Positions 1 to 9,722 are shown, counted from the first letter of the stretch. The stretch is DNA of 64,000 bases from an uncultured Mycoplasmatota bacterium (GCA_900548695.1 URLC01000001.1:62001-126000); one strand, 5' to 3'. Made by a program: numbers and translations. Notes: generated by a model not told the origin, from the sequence alone.

Positions 1-442
1 CTATTAAATATTTTATACCAGATTGCATTTTTTCAATATTTAGTTTGTAATTATATTGAAAGACATAATTTCTTTCTAGAGGATTATACTCTCCTAAGTT
101 AATATAGTATTCATAGGTTTTTTCTTCCACAAAATATCTAGCATGGAAACTAGATGCTACCTGTTCTGTTTTTATAACATGGATATCTTCTGGTAAATTA
201 CTATTCATAGCTCTTTTTAATTTGTACTCATTAATATTTATATCTAAATCAGCGTGACCGCATTGCATTTTGGCATGAACGCCTTTATCAGTTCGACCGG
301 ATGATGTAAATGTGGTTTTTTTTCCTGCATTAATTTTTGTTAGGGCATTTTCAATTTGCTCTTGAATGGTGCGTTTACCTGGTTGTGATTGATATCCATT
401 GTAGTTTGTACCATCATAGGATACAGTAATTAAAAATCTCAT
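1..442 (-). CDS. truA: tRNA pseudouridine(38-40) synthase TruA, 3' end missing
   Basis: Isomerises uridine to pseudouridine at positions 38-40 of the tRNA anticodon arm. The first 147 residues are visible; the gene runs off the left edge of the window. The start is the ATG at 442 behind a GGAGGA Shine-Dalgarno. The N-terminal MRFLITVSYDGTNYNGYQSQ and the catalytic loop SSGRTDKGVHA (Asp52 the nucleophile) are diagnostic of the family. It lies 28 bp downstream of the second ECF ATPase gene and is surely cotranscribed with it. In most Firmicutes ecfT stands just before truA; here it is absent. Confidence 0.96.
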   Translation of the reverse strand, partial: MRFLITVSYDGTNYNGYQSQPGKRTIQEQIENALTKINAGKKTTFTSSGRTDKGVHAKMQCGHADLDININEYKLKRAMNSNLPEDIHVIKTEQVASSFHARYFVEEKTYEYYINLGEYNPLERNYVFQYNYKLNIEKMQSGIKYLI

Positions 443-470
443 AGTTCCTCCTTTTTACAGTAGCTGTGGA

Positions 471-1262
471 TTAGACGTGTTTGTAAATATCTTTAATAAT
501 ATCTCTTATATCTTTATGGTAATCAATATTTACCTTTTTCTTTTTGATGGCCTTGTAGGTAAATAATACTATTTCAGGAATTGGAAAACCGTTTCTTTTT
601 AAGTAATCTACTCTCTTATAGGCTTCATCTGTTCCTGCTTCTAAGAAAATTCTTTTATTTTTAATAAAAAGCATCTTGGTGGTGTATTGATATAAAACAT
701 CTGGATTTTCGGTACCAATAATAATAATTTTATGATATTGCTCACGTAACTTATTAAGAATCATCATGATTTTTTTTCGACTTTTATTATCTAATACTTT
801 AAAAGGATCATCTAAAATAAGCACATCTGGATTAGAAAGTAAGCCAATAGCAATTTCTACTTTTTTTTGTTCAGATTTAGATAAGCTTGTAATATTTCTA
901 TCTAATAAATCACTGCTTAATCCAACTATTCTTAAAGAGTCTCTTTCTTTTTTGTCAATATCTTTTATTTGTAAGTGATTATAATTAATTACAAAATCCA
1001 TATGTTCTTTTATTGTATTTAAGTATGTCTCTTTAGAAAAGTTTTTTTCTATTTTAGTGATTTTCCGATAAAAATCATAGTGATTTTCTGCCGTCAACTC
1101 TTCATTATCTATTTTTATTAGTCCACTTGGTAATTCTTTTAAGGTCAATATTTCTAATAATTCTTCATAACCTGTTCCCGTTATTCCTATTATATCATCA
1201 CTAGAAATTGTAGTTGTAAATTCAAAATCTTTGTCTTTAATATTTTCTAAAACTATTTCCAT
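471..1262 (-). CDS. Degenerate ECF-type ABC ATPase (EcfA2 position)
   Basis: ABC-type ATPase of 263 residues in the place normally held by EcfA2, the second ATPase of energy-coupling-factor vitamin transporters. The Walker A region (residues 26-35, GITGTGYEELLE) has lost the Lys and Ser/Thr that bind nucleotide, the Q-loop Gln is not visible, and the switch His is replaced by Glu185. The ABC signature survives as LSKSE (127-131). Walker B reads VLILDD (residues 147-152) with Asp in place of the catalytic Glu. The start overlaps the upstream ATPase by 10 bp, so translation is coupled. It cannot bind ATP canonically by itself; it probably works as the signature-donating half of a heterodimer with its neighbour. 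Family assignment rests on synteny and the C-terminal layout. Confidence 0.8.
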   Translation of the reverse strand: MEIVLENIKDKDFEFTTTISSDDIIGITGTGYEELLEILTLKELPSGLIKIDNEELTAENHYDFYRKITKIEKNFSKETYLNTIKEHMDFVINYNHLQIKDIDKKERDSLRIVGLSSDLLDRNITSLSKSEQKKVEIAIGLLSNPDVLILDDPFKVLDNKSRKKIMMILNKLREQYHKIIIIGTENPDVLYQYTTKMLFIKNKRIFLEAGTDEAYKRVDYLKRNGFPIPEIVLFTYKAIKKKKVNIDYHKDIRDIIKDIYKHV

Positions 1263-2047
1263 ATTGTATCCACCATCCTGTCCATATTTAACTCTATATT
1301 TTCCACAACATTGTAATCTCTTAATTTGACAGATAAATCAATCATGAATGGCAGATCCAAACCAATTTTATTTAAAACATTGTCTTTTTCAATAATGCCT
1401 AAGGGTTCACCTTCTAACAGAATCTTTCCTTGATCTATAATAAATAAATAATCACTTTCTAGGGCAATATTTAAATCACTTGTTGTCATGATAATTGAAA
1501 CTTTTGTTTCTTGTTGAAGAGTTCTTAATAATTTGATAAATTCGTCTTGTTCTTTTAAAGTTAATTCTTGTGCTATATCATCTAAAAATAATATTTGTGG
1601 AGAAGCTAACATTTTTTCAGCTAATAAAACTTTTATTTTTATATATAATGGAACTTCATTAGGATTTTTTTTGGTGAATTTTAATAGTTTATATTTCTTT
1701 ATGATTTCTTTATATGTTTCTTCTTTTTCATCAGAATTTTTTTTAAATAAACTAATTATATAGTGTAATTCTTCTTCTATAGTTGGAAATAAAAATTTTA
1801 TATTATCTTGTGGAATTATAGTTCCTGTAATTTCTTTCCACAAGTTAGTTGGATATTCTTCTATGTAGCCACCAAAAAGCTTTATAGTTTCTTTTGTTTC
1901 AATTTCTCCACTTAATATTCTTATTAGTGTAGTTTTACCACAATTATTGCCACCTGATACGGTTACAAATTTTTCGGCTGGTACTTGGATGGAGATATCT
2001 TTGAAAATACTTTGATATTTTAAATTGTTGATTTCTAATAATTCCAT
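1253..2047 (-). CDS. Degenerate ECF-type ABC ATPase (EcfA1 position)
   Basis: 264-residue ABC ATPase of the EcfA/CbiO type. Walker A is intact (SGGNNCGKTT, Lys38) and the Q-loop Gln80 is present, but the ABC signature is gone (residues 130-139 read NEVPLYIKIK instead of an LSGGQ-type motif). Walker B has Asp157 for the catalytic Glu and the switch His is Ser190. The C-terminal segment with GLDLPFMIDL is typical of the EcfA regulatory tail. The promoter lies 27-56 bp upstream, separating it from the ribosomal operon although rplQ-ecfA-ecfA-truA synteny is kept. It retains what its partner lost and vice versa. The membrane transducer EcfT is not nearby. Confidence 0.82.
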   Translation of the reverse strand: MELLEINNLKYQSIFKDISIQVPAEKFVTVSGGNNCGKTTLIRILSGEIETKETIKLFGGYIEEYPTNLWKEITGTIIPQDNIKFLFPTIEEELHYIISLFKKNSDEKEETYKEIIKKYKLLKFTKKNPNEVPLYIKIKVLLAEKMLASPQILFLDDIAQELTLKEQDEFIKLLRTLQQETKVSIIMTTSDLNIALESDYLFIIDQGKILLEGEPLGIIEKDNVLNKIGLDLPFMIDLSVKLRDYNVVENIELNMDRMVDTIWK

Positions 2048-2073
2048 TATATCATCCCTCCGTTTTATGTTCT

Positions 2074-2103
2074 ATTATATAATAAAGCGTCTAAAAAAGC
2101 CAA
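2074..2103 (-). promoter_or_regulatory. SigmaA promoter of the ecfA-ecfA-truA operon
   Basis: On the minus strand: -35 TTGGCT (2103-2098), 18-bp spacer, -10 TATAAT (2079-2074). The -35 hexamer lies inside the terminator hairpin of the preceding dehydrogenase gene. A GGAGGGATG Shine-Dalgarno follows before the ATG at 2047. Confidence 0.6.
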
Positions 2104-2119
2104 TTTATTTGGCTTTTTT
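2093..2119 (-). terminator. Intrinsic terminator of the SDR gene
   Basis: On the minus strand an AAAAAAGCCAA arm, five-base loop and TTGGCTTTTTT arm form a hairpin ending in a T run. The stop codon of the dehydrogenase (2105-2107) lies in the loop. Confidence 0.8.
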
Positions 2120-2857
2120 CTTTTGTATTCTATAGGCACAGCGTAATAAAAATTTATCTGATGCAAATCTTCCAAAGAATTTGGCACATTTCATTTGAAA
2201 CCCAGGTATAATTAACATTTTATGTTCAAACATTTTATCAATTGCATATTTTGCAACATAGGTACTTTTTAATGGTTTAACACCGAATTTTACTCCGGCT
2301 GCATTATTAAAGTTAGTGTCTACTGGTCCTGGGCATAATACTGAAATATGCACATTTGTTTTTTTCTTTTTTTCTTCATAGTATAATGCCTCTGACAATT
2401 GATATACATATGATTTAGTTGCGTAATATGTACTCATTAATGGTCCAGGTTGGAAAGCTGCTGATGAGGCAACATTTAAAATGTATCCTGAATTTTTCTT
2501 TTCCATAGCTTTTAGAAATGCCTTTGTTAAGATATGTACCGCTTTAATATTCGTATTAATCATTTCTAATTCCTGTGCTAAATCTGTAGCACTAAAGTTT
2601 CCAAAGATTCCAAAACCAGCATTATTGATTAGTATATCAATATTTTCTTTTTTGGTTAAGATATATAGTTCTTTTACTTTTTGTTCATTAGCTAGATCAG
2701 CTACAATAATAGTCACTTTGGTTGGCAAGGATTCTTGTATTTCTTCTAATTTTTCTTTATTTCTAGCCACTAAAATTAATTCATATTTCTTAGTTGCTAG
2801 ATACTTAGCTATATCTAGACCAATCCCAGATGATGCTCCTGTAATTAATGCTTTCAT
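2105..2857 (-). CDS. Short-chain dehydrogenase/reductase (SDR)
   Basis: NAD(P)-dependent oxidoreductase of the classical SDR family, 250 residues, cytosolic. Visible motifs: the cofactor-binding TGASSGIG (7-13), NNAG (78-81), the active-site Ser around 131-132 and the YxxxK pair Tyr144/Lys148. The basic residue after the second beta-strand (VARNK) favours NADP(H). Overall it resembles the DltE/YqjQ group, but the substrate cannot be read from the sequence. It is a single-gene unit with its own TATAAT -10 and AGAGGTGAGGT ribosome binding site, closed by its own terminator; it sits between the ribosomal operon and the ECF genes without obvious functional link. Confidence 0.9.
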   Translation of the reverse strand: MKALITGASSGIGLDIAKYLATKKYELILVARNKEKLEEIQESLPTKVTIIVADLANEQKVKELYILTKKENIDILINNAGFGIFGNFSATDLAQELEMINTNIKAVHILTKAFLKAMEKKNSGYILNVASSAAFQPGPLMSTYYATKSYVYQLSEALYYEEKKKKTNVHISVLCPGPVDTNFNNAAGVKFGVKPLKSTYVAKYAIDKMFEHKMLIIPGFQMKCAKFFGRFASDKFLLRCAYRIQKKKAK

Positions 2858-3100
2858 ACCTCACCTCTTTAAAGTTTCCTATATATTTATTATATAACAA
2901 ATCTAACATAAAAAAAAGAATGTATTAAACATTGCTTTTCTCATTTCATTTTTCATACTTGGAATTTTCTTTATAAACTCATCTCATATTGTAATTATAT
3001 TTTTATACTAATTATAAATAGTCTTTCGTGCTACTATAATATTAAACATTTATTCATTTTATTTTTTTTGATTAATAAATATTTAGACATGACATGATAT

Positions 3101-3124
3101 AAAAAAAGAAGACAATTTTTGTCT
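3101..3124 (-). terminator. Terminator of the ribosomal S10-spc-alpha operon
   Basis: On the minus strand AGACAA-AAA-TTGTCT followed by TCTTTTTTTA, directly at the rplQ stop codon. It closes the operon that begins at rpsJ. Confidence 0.75.
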
Positions 3125-3516
3125 TACTTTTCTTCTTTTTCTGCTTTTTTAGCAGGTTTTTTTTCTTCTGGCTTAGCTTCATCTACTAATTTTAAAATTA
3201 CCATTAGTGAGTTATCACCACGACGCTCAGATAATTTTAAAATTTGAGTATACCCACCATTACGATTTTCATAACGTTTTGCTAAATCGTGGAAAATTTT
3301 ATCCACAACTTTTTTATCATTATGTAAGAATGCTAATGCTTTACGACGAGAAACTAAATCTCCTTTTTTTCCGTAAGTAATCATTTTTTCAACGAACTTA
3401 CGAACTTCTTTAGCTCTAGTTTCAGTAGTAGTGATACTTTCATTAATTACTACTTGTTTAGTCATAGTAGCTAGCATACTTCTTCTATGCTTGTTATCTA
3501 CACCTAATTTTCTCAT
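3124..3516 (-). CDS. rplQ: 50S ribosomal protein L17
   Basis: Large-subunit protein L17, recognised by [20 protein letters not shown] and the motif GGYTQILKL. At 130 residues it is slightly longer than usual because of a Lys/Glu/Pro-rich tail ([18 protein letters not shown]). Last gene of the ribosomal operon, 20 bp after rpoA, and followed at once by the operon terminator. Confidence 0.98.
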   Translation of the reverse strand: MRKLGVDNKHRRSMLATMTKQVVINESITTTETRAKEVRKFVEKMITYGKKGDLVSRRKALAFLHNDKKVVDKIFHDLAKRYENRNGGYTQILKLSERRGDNSLMVILKLVDEAKPEEKKPAKKAEKEEK

Positions 3517-3536
3517 AGTTATTTCCTCCTTATATT

Positions 3537-4487
3537 TTAGTCGTCATCACGTAACACTAGACCCATATCTCTAATTTTGTCTAATACTTCTTTTAGTGAT
3601 TTTTTACCTAGATTACGTATTTTCATCATGTCTGATTCACTCTTATTAACAAGATCTTGTAAAGTATGAATTCCAGCTCTCTTTAAGCAGTTATATGCTC
3701 TTACAGAGAAATCTAAATCTTCAATTGAAGTTTCTAGTGCTTTTACTTTTGGATCTTCTGTTTTCTCTATCATCATTCCACTTACATCAGCGATTGATGA
3801 TAAATCTGTAAGAATAGTGAAATGTTCAATTAAAATTCTTGATGCTAAAGCGATTGCTTCTTCTGGTTTAATAGAACCATTTGTCCATACGTCTAAAATT
3901 AATTTATCATAACTTTCATCTTGTCCAACACGAGCGTTTGCAACTTCATATGATACTCTTTCAATAGGAGAATATAATGAGTCAATAGCTATAACTCCTG
4001 CTTTTTTAATATCATGTAATTTCTTGTTGTCTTCACTTCTTACATATCCACGACCATTTGATACAGTCATTTCCATGTTTAATGTTGCTCCTTTTGATAA
4101 TGTAGCGATTACTTTATCTTTGTTAATAACTTCGATATCAGCATCGTGTTCAATATCTCCAGCAGTAATTTCTCCTTCTTTGCTTGTATTGATACGAACT
4201 ACTTTTTCTTCATTTGAATGGTTTTTAAATACAACCCCTTTCAAATTTAAGATGATTGTAGTTACATCTTCATAAACACCATCAATTGTTTGGAACTCAT
4301 GAAGAACTCCATCAATTTTAATACTACTAATTGCACTTCCAGGAAGAGATGATAACATTACTCTTCTTAAAGCATTACCGATTGTAGTTCCAAATCCTCT
4401 TTCTAATGGTTCTAATTCAAATCTACCATAGAAATTGCTTTCTACAGAATCTGTTATTTTATAAATTGGTTTTTCAAATTGTAACAT
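3537..4487 (-). CDS. rpoA: RNA polymerase subunit alpha
   Basis: Alpha subunit of RNA polymerase, 316 residues. The N-terminal dimerisation domain (about 1-230; [20 protein letters not shown]) is joined by a short linker to the C-terminal domain (about 245-310) with helix-hairpin-helix [16 protein letters not shown], which contacts UP elements and activators. Order rpsM-rpsK-rpoA-rplQ is that of Firmicutes, with rpsD not in the cluster. Confidence 0.98.
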   Translation of the reverse strand: MLQFEKPIYKITDSVESNFYGRFELEPLERGFGTTIGNALRRVMLSSLPGSAISSIKIDGVLHEFQTIDGVYEDVTTIILNLKGVVFKNHSNEEKVVRINTSKEGEITAGDIEHDADIEVINKDKVIATLSKGATLNMEMTVSNGRGYVRSEDNKKLHDIKKAGVIAIDSLYSPIERVSYEVANARVGQDESYDKLILDVWTNGSIKPEEAIALASRILIEHFTILTDLSSIADVSGMMIEKTEDPKVKALETSIEDLDFSVRAYNCLKRAGIHTLQDLVNKSESDMMKIRNLGKKSLKEVLDKIRDMGLVLRDDD

Positions 4488-4512
4488 GAAACTAACCTCC
4501 CTTATTCATTAA

Positions 4513-4896
4513 TTATACACGTGGACGTTTTGGTGGACGACATCCGTTATGTGGTATTGGTGTAACATCAACAATTGTAGTTACTTCTAACCCTGCTGTT
4601 TGAAGTGAGCGAATTGCTGTTTCTCTACCTGGTCCTAAACCTTTAACGCGTACTTCTACTTTACGCATTCCCATGTCATATGCGGCTTTTCCAGCGGCTT
4701 CTGCAGCCATTCCAGCAGCAAATGGAGTTGATTTCTTACTACCTTTAAATCCGATAGCTCCAGATGATGCCCAGCTAATTACGTTACCATCCTTATCTGT
4801 AATTGTAGTAATTGTATTGTTGAATGTTGAATGAATATGTGCAATTCCTTCTGGAACATTTTTCTTTACTTTTCTTTTTCTAGTCTTGTATGCCAT
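4513..4896 (-). CDS. rpsK: 30S ribosomal protein S11
   Basis: Small-subunit platform protein S11, 127 residues, ending in the conserved [16 protein letters not shown]. The motif [10 protein letters not shown] near residue 20 is diagnostic. Lies between rpsM and rpoA with ordinary Shine-Dalgarno spacing. Confidence 0.98.
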   Translation of the reverse strand: MAYKTRKRKVKKNVPEGIAHIHSTFNNTITTITDKDGNVISWASSGAIGFKGSKKSTPFAAGMAAEAAGKAAYDMGMRKVEVRVKGLGPGRETAIRSLQTAGLEVTTIVDVTPIPHNGCRPPKRPRV

Positions 4897-4937
4897 GTAG
4901 TTTACCTCCTTTAAAATTTATCTTTGTCTTAATTTAA

Positions 4938-5306
4938 CTAAGCTTTTTTCTTATTTGCTACTACTTTACCTTTACCCTTACGAGTACGAGCATTACGATT
5001 TGTTCTTTGACCTCTTACAGGTAATCCTTTTTTATGGCGACTTCCTTGATAAGAATTGATTTCCATTTTTGTTTTAATGTTCATACTTACTTCACGACGT
5101 AGGTCACCTTCTGTTAAATGCTTGTTAATTTCATCACGAATCATAACTAAGTCTTCTTGAGAAAGATCCTTTGTCTTAGTTGTTGGATCAATATTTACTG
5201 CTTTTAAAATTTGTTTTGCTAAACTTTGTCCAATACCATAAATATAAGTTAATGAAATGCAAATGTGTTTATCATTTGGAATATCTACACCTTTAATACG
5301 TGCCAT
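4938..5306 (-). CDS. rpsM: 30S ribosomal protein S13
   Basis: Small-subunit head protein S13, 122 residues. [20 protein letters not shown], the H2TH-like region [10 protein letters not shown] and the basic tail [17 protein letters not shown] are typical. It follows rpmJ by 19 bp. Confidence 0.98.
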   Translation of the reverse strand: MARIKGVDIPNDKHICISLTYIYGIGQSLAKQILKAVNIDPTTKTKDLSQEDLVMIRDEINKHLTEGDLRREVSMNIKTKMEINSYQGSRHKKGLPVRGQRTNRNARTRKGKGKVVANKKKA

Positions 5307-5325
5307 TAATTACACCTCCTAAAAA

Positions 5326-5439
5326 TTATCCTTGTCTTTGTTTGTGTTTTGGATTTTCACAAATTATTCTTACTGTACCTTTGCGTTTTACGACTTTACA
5401 TTTTTCGCAAATTGGTTTTACTGATGCTTTTACTTTCAT
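5326..5439 (-). CDS. rpmJ: 50S ribosomal protein L36
   Basis: 37-residue L36, beginning [20 protein letters not shown] and ending NPKHKQRQG. The zinc-binding set CxxC...C...H is complete (Cys11, Cys14, Cys27, His32), so this is the Zn-binding form. It sits in the expected place between infA and rpsM and has a GGAGG ribosome binding site. Confidence 0.96.
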   Translation of the reverse strand: MKVKASVKPICEKCKVVKRKGTVRIICENPKHKQRQG

Positions 5440-5453
5440 TTATATCCCTCCTA

Positions 5454-5669
5454 TTATTTACGATAGGTTATACGCCCACGTGTTAAATCATAAGGAGAAA
5501 GTTCTATCATTACGGTATCTCCTGCTAAGATACGAATATAGTTCATTCGTATTTTACCAGAAACGTGAGCTTCCACAATGTGTCCATTTTCTAGTTGAAC
5601 TTTGAATTTCCCACCTGGGATAATTTCAAGAACTTTTCCTTCAATTTCAATTGTATCTTCTTTGGCCAT
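5454..5669 (-). CDS. infA: Translation initiation factor IF-1
   Basis: 71-residue OB-fold protein that occupies the ribosomal A site during initiation. [20 protein letters not shown] and [20 protein letters not shown] are characteristic. The start lies 4 bp after the map stop codon, as expected for a translationally coupled adk-map-infA segment. Confidence 0.98.
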   Translation of the reverse strand: MAKEDTIEIEGKVLEIIPGGKFKVQLENGHIVEAHVSGKIRMNYIRILAGDTVMIELSPYDLTRGRITYRK

Positions 5670-5673
5670 TTTA

Positions 5674-6423
5674 TCACTCTCCTGTTAAGATTTGATATCC
5701 ATCTTTTGTTACTACTACCGTATGTTCAAAGTGTGCAGACAAGCTACCATCTTCTGTATCTACGGTCCAGTTATTATCATGCAAATATACTCTTGGACTA
5801 CCTAAGGTCAACATTGGCTCTACGGCAATTACCATACCCTCTTTTAATCTTGGACCGGTATTTGGTATTCCATAATTCGGTACTTCTGGGTCTTCATGAA
5901 CAGAAGTTCCTACTCCATGACCACATAATTCTCTTACAACACCTAGGTTATGTTTATGGGCGTACTGTTCAATCGCATAACCAATATCTCCTACTCTATT
6001 ACCAGGTTTTACTTGTTCCAAACCGATGAATAAAGATTTTTCGGTGTCTTCTAGTAATTGTTTTGTCTTGTCATCTACTTCTCCTACGACATAGGTCCAA
6101 CCGGAATCTCCATGATATCCCTTGAAGCAGGCTCCAATATCAATTGAGATGATATCACCATTTTTTAAGATTCGATCTTTACTTGGAAAACCATGTACTA
6201 TCTCCGAATTGATGCTAGTACACAATGTAGATGGAAACCCTTCGTATCCTTTAAAAGAAGGAGTAGCGCCTTTACTTTTAATAAAAGCTTCAGCCAATTG
6301 GTCTAACTCTAGAGTAGATACTCCTTCTTTAATATATGGTTTTAGATACTGATGAGTTTGATATACTATATTACCAGCAATTTTTAAAAGTTCGATTTCT
6401 CTTTTACTTTTAATTGTTATCAT
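5674..6423 (-). CDS. map: Methionine aminopeptidase, type I
   Basis: Removes the initiator Met from nascent proteins after deformylation. 249 residues, type Ia without N-terminal extension. The di-metal ligands are visible in [20 protein letters not shown], in [15 protein letters not shown] and in the terminal AVEPM and SAHFEHT segments. It starts 2 bp after adk in the usual secY-adk-map-infA string. Confidence 0.97.
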   Translation of the reverse strand: MITIKSKREIELLKIAGNIVYQTHQYLKPYIKEGVSTLELDQLAEAFIKSKGATPSFKGYEGFPSTLCTSINSEIVHGFPSKDRILKNGDIISIDIGACFKGYHGDSGWTYVVGEVDDKTKQLLEDTEKSLFIGLEQVKPGNRVGDIGYAIEQYAHKHNLGVVRELCGHGVGTSVHEDPEVPNYGIPNTGPRLKEGMVIAVEPMLTLGSPRVYLHDNNWTVDTEDGSLSAHFEHTVVVTKDGYQILTGE

Positions 6424-6425
6424 TA

Positions 6426-7091
6426 CTATTCATCTCCGTTACTGCTGATAATTTTATCTATTTTAGAAAAAACATTTTCTACTGTATCATTTCCATTTAC
6501 CTCTTTTAAAACACCTTGTTTACGATAGTGTTCAATAATTGGTTCTGTTTTTTCTTGATACATTTGATATCTTACTTGAAAGGCTTCTAAATTATCATCA
6601 TTTCTTTGATATAACTTTCCACCACAAAGATCACATGTTGATTCGATTTGTGGAGCACTTTTTTCATCGTTGATATTATATATTGCTTTACAGTTCTCAC
6701 AAATTCTTCTACCTGTAATTCTTTTTTCCAATGTTTTTTCATCGATTACAATTGAAATTACATTTCCTACTTCATATCCTAATCTTTTTAGGATGCCATC
6801 ATATTCAACTGCTTGCTCTAGACTTCTTGGAAAACCGTCAATGATAAATCCGTTTTTGCAATCATCTTTTTGTAATCTATCTTCAATTAGTTGATATGTA
6901 ATTTCATCTTTTACTAATCTACCACTTGCTAGTGTTTCAGCAACATAATTTCCTACTTCACTATCTTCTTTTGATATTTCTCTTAAAATATCACCAGTTG
7001 ATATATGAGGTATATGATACTTAGCAACTACTAGCTCTGCTTGTGTTCCTTTTCCAGCAGCAGGTGGTGCTATAAACATAATATTTTTCAT
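6426..7091 (-). CDS. adk: Adenylate kinase, zinc-LID type
   Basis: Interconverts AMP plus ATP with two ADP; 221 residues, long-LID form. The P-loop reads APPAAGKGT (Lys14), where most family members have GPPGAGKGT, an unusual but conservative change. AMP-binding STGDILR and GFPR (86-89) are present. The LID carries four Cys (131, 134, 153, 156) in the CxxC-x18-CxxC pattern of Gram-positive enzymes that bind structural zinc. Two bases separate it from secY. Confidence 0.97.
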   Translation of the reverse strand: MKNIMFIAPPAAGKGTQAELVVAKYHIPHISTGDILREISKEDSEVGNYVAETLASGRLVKDEITYQLIEDRLQKDDCKNGFIIDGFPRSLEQAVEYDGILKRLGYEVGNVISIVIDEKTLEKRITGRRICENCKAIYNINDEKSAPQIESTCDLCGGKLYQRNDDNLEAFQVRYQMYQEKTEPIIEHYRKQGVLKEVNGNDTVENVFSKIDKIISSNGDE

Positions 7092-7093
7092 TT

Positions 7094-8368
7094 TTACCTT
7101 CTACTATATCCTCTCTTATAACTTCTGGTCAAAATACTTCCTTCCAATTGTTTATAAGTTTCTAACGCTACACCTACAACGATTAATAATCCTGTACCTC
7201 CAATAGAGACACTTGTAGGTAAGCTTGTTAATTTAGAAAATAGAATTGGTAAGCCAGCGATTACTACTAGGAAGGTTGATCCTAAAATAGTAAGTCTTGA
7301 TAAGATTTTACTTAAATGTTTTTTGGTTTCTTCTCCAGGTCTGATTCCAGGAATATATCCCCCATTTTCTTGTAGATTTTTAGCAAATTCTTCTGGCTTT
7401 ACTTGAATAAAAGTATAAAAGTAAGCAAAGAAGAAAATTAATGCTACATAGATTATGAATCCTACTGGAGTTGTATATGTTAAATATTTTTGTACAACTA
7501 AAGTAAATGTTTCATTTTTAATTACTTGAGCTAATATTCCAGGAATTGCGAGTAAACTTGATGCAAAGATTACTGGAATTACTCCTGATGTATTAATTTT
7601 GATTGGCATAAAACTTTGAGCTGCTTTTCCGTATGCACTTGTTGATTTATTAGCATACTGAATTGGTATTCTTCTTTCTGATTCCTGAACAAATATCATT
7701 CCAATTATAATTGCAAAATATACAATTACGAATAATATAAATTTGATAATTCCTAAAGTTATTACTTGGGCAGTTCCATCAAGAGCAACTAAACCACCGA
7801 ATGCATCGATAAACATTTGAGGAAGTGTTGCAATGATACCAGCCATAATGATAAGGCTAACACCATTTCCAATTCCTTTTTGGCTTATCTGATCTCCTAG
7901 CCATAATAGGAATGCTGTACCAGCAGTTAAAACTGTTGCGATATATAAATATTGTAAGACATCTCCCGTTTTACCGATAAAAGCAAATGCAAAAGCATAA
8001 CCTTCAATAAAAGCAAATGCAATACCGACATATCTGGTTATTTGATTTAGCTTTTGTCTTCCAGTTGCTCCTTGCTTACTTAATTCTGTAAAATATGGAA
8101 TAATGTCCATTTGTAATAGTTGCATAATGATGGAAGCGGTGATGTATGGCATAACTCCTAATGCAAAGATTGAGAAGTTCTTTAGTGCACCACCACCCAT
8201 GGTGTTAATTAATTCTAGAAACCCTAGATTACTTGTTAAATCTTCTGTTCCAGGAACTCTAATAGAAATACCTAATATGAAGATCATTAATGCCCCAAGA
8301 GTAAAGTAAATACGATGACGTAAATCTTTATTCGATGAGGTAAATAATTGCTTCATAGTATTGAACAT
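7094..8368 (-). CDS. secY: Protein translocase subunit SecY
   Basis: Ten-helix channel subunit of the Sec translocon in the cytoplasmic membrane, 424 residues. Recognised by GVMPYITASIIMQLLQ, the plug-region segment and GGYIPGIRPGEET followed by the cytosolic loop that binds SecA and ribosomes. Acts with SecA encoded at 53725-56217. It follows rplO by 1 bp. Confidence 0.98.
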   Translation of the reverse strand: MFNTMKQLFTSSNKDLRHRIYFTLGALMIFILGISIRVPGTEDLTSNLGFLELINTMGGGALKNFSIFALGVMPYITASIIMQLLQMDIIPYFTELSKQGATGRQKLNQITRYVGIAFAFIEGYAFAFAFIGKTGDVLQYLYIATVLTAGTAFLLWLGDQISQKGIGNGVSLIIMAGIIATLPQMFIDAFGGLVALDGTAQVITLGIIKFILFVIVYFAIIIGMIFVQESERRIPIQYANKSTSAYGKAAQSFMPIKINTSGVIPVIFASSLLAIPGILAQVIKNETFTLVVQKYLTYTTPVGFIIYVALIFFFAYFYTFIQVKPEEFAKNLQENGGYIPGIRPGEETKKHLSKILSRLTILGSTFLVVIAGLPILFSKLTSLPTSVSIGGTGLLIVVGVALETYKQLEGSILTRSYKRGYSRR

Positions 8369-8369
8369 A

Positions 8370-8813
8370 CTAGATCACCTCAGCTTTACTTCCTGATTCT
8401 TTGATCTTTTCTAGTGCGCTTGTTGAAAATTTATGTGCTTGAATGGTAAGTTTGCGCTCTAATTTTCCATTTCCTAAAATTTTTAGTCCATCCAATTGTT
8501 TTTTGATTATTCCCATTTCTTTTAGTAATGCAGGTGTTACTACTGTACCATCTTCAAATACATTTAAGTCTCCTACATTGATTGTAGCATAACTTGTTTT
8601 AAATAATGCATTTTTGAAACCTCTTTTTGGAAGTCTTCTATATAATGGTAATTGTCCACCTTCAAATACTGGGTTGATACTACCACCACTACGTGCTTTT
8701 TGTCCTTTTTGTCCGCGTCCACATGTTTTACCAAGACCACTACCTGAACCACGTCCTACACGTTTTCTTGAATGAGTAGCACCGATATTTTTTTCTAATT
8801 CATGTAATTTCAT
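8370..8813 (-). CDS. rplO: 50S ribosomal protein L15
   Basis: 147-residue L15 with the Gly/Arg-rich N-terminal extension ([20 protein letters not shown]) that threads into 23S rRNA and the globular L18e/L15 fold after it. Its start overlaps the rpsE stop by one base. The gene for L30 (rpmD), which normally stands between rpsE and rplO, is missing here. Confidence 0.98.
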   Translation of the reverse strand: MKLHELEKNIGATHSRKRVGRGSGSGLGKTCGRGQKGQKARSGGSINPVFEGGQLPLYRRLPKRGFKNALFKTSYATINVGDLNVFEDGTVVTPALLKEMGIIKKQLDGLKILGNGKLERKLTIQAHKFSTSALEKIKESGSKAEVI

Positions 8814-9322
8814 TATCCTAATATCTCCTCTACTGTTTTACCGCGAAGTGCTGCTACTTGTTCAACTGTCTTCATTGATTTTAATGCATTTAATGCAGCA
8901 GTTGCAGTGTTGATTTTAGTTCTTGCTCCTAGTGATTTAGAGACAACATCACGAAATCCTGCTAATTCTAAGATTGCACGAACAGATCCACCAGCAATGA
9001 TTCCTGCACCAGCTGGAGCAGGTTTAATAATTACTCTTGCAGCTCCGCTAACTCCGATTGCTTCATGAGCAACTGTTCTTCCATCAATTAGAGGTATTGT
9101 AATCATGTTCTTATTTGCATCTTGAATAGCTTTTTTGATTGCATCAGGTACTTCGTTTGCTTTTCCTGTACCTAATCCAACTTTACCCTTACGGTCACCT
9201 ACAACAACAGTTGCTGAATATCTTCTGCGACGTCCACCTTTAGTAACTTTAACTACGCTTTTTACGTCGATTACTAATTCTTCAAACAACTTTTCTCTAG
9301 GTTCCCCTGTCTTTCTTTGCAT
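8813..9322 (-). CDS. rpsE: 30S ribosomal protein S5
   Basis: S5, 169 residues: N-terminal dsRNA-binding-like domain with [20 protein letters not shown] and [10 protein letters not shown], then the ribosomal S5 C-terminal fold with [11 protein letters not shown]. It overlaps rplO by one base (stop/start sharing), so the two are coupled with no room for rpmD. Confidence 0.98.
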   Translation of the reverse strand: MQRKTGEPREKLFEELVIDVKSVVKVTKGGRRRRYSATVVVGDRKGKVGLGTGKANEVPDAIKKAIQDANKNMITIPLIDGRTVAHEAIGVSGAARVIIKPAPAGAGIIAGGSVRAILELAGFRDVVSKSLGARTKINTATAALNALKSMKTVEQVAALRGKTVEEILG

Positions 9323-9334
9323 AATACCCTCCTA

Positions 9335-9697
9335 TTAGAATTCTAATCCATTTTCACGTGCAGCTTCAGCTAAAGCTTTTACACGTCCGTGATAAAGGTA
9401 TCCTCCTCTATCAAATACCACTTTTGTAATTTTTGCTTTTGTTGCTTTTTTAGCGATTGATGCGCCAACAACTTTAGCTGCTTCAACATTACTTCCATTT
9501 GTGATTTTTAAATCCTTGTCTAATGAGGAAGCAGATACAAGAGTAGTTCTAGTTTCATCATCGATAATTTGTGCATAAATTCCAGTGTTAGAACGGAATA
9601 CACATAATCTAGGTACTGCGCTTGTTCCCATTAATGTAGAACGAATTCTTTCATGACGAACAACACGCATACTATTACGAGATTGTTTCTTTATCAT
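9335..9697 (-). CDS. rplR: 50S ribosomal protein L18
   Basis: 120-residue L18, the 5S rRNA-binding protein of the central protuberance. The [20 protein letters not shown] segment and the terminal [20 protein letters not shown] are diagnostic. In order rplF-rplR-rpsE. Confidence 0.98.
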   Translation of the reverse strand: MIKKQSRNSMRVVRHERIRSTLMGTSAVPRLCVFRSNTGIYAQIIDDETRTTLVSASSLDKDLKITNGSNVEAAKVVGASIAKKATKAKITKVVFDRGGYLYHGRVKALAEAARENGLEF

Positions 9698-9722
9698 AAT
9701 TTGATTTCTCCCTTCCTACTTA

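Noticed and set aside
5595..6029. 144-codon plus-strand frame opposite infA and map
   Set aside because: Shadow of two conserved genes; no ribosome binding site and low-complexity Leu/Tyr-rich product.
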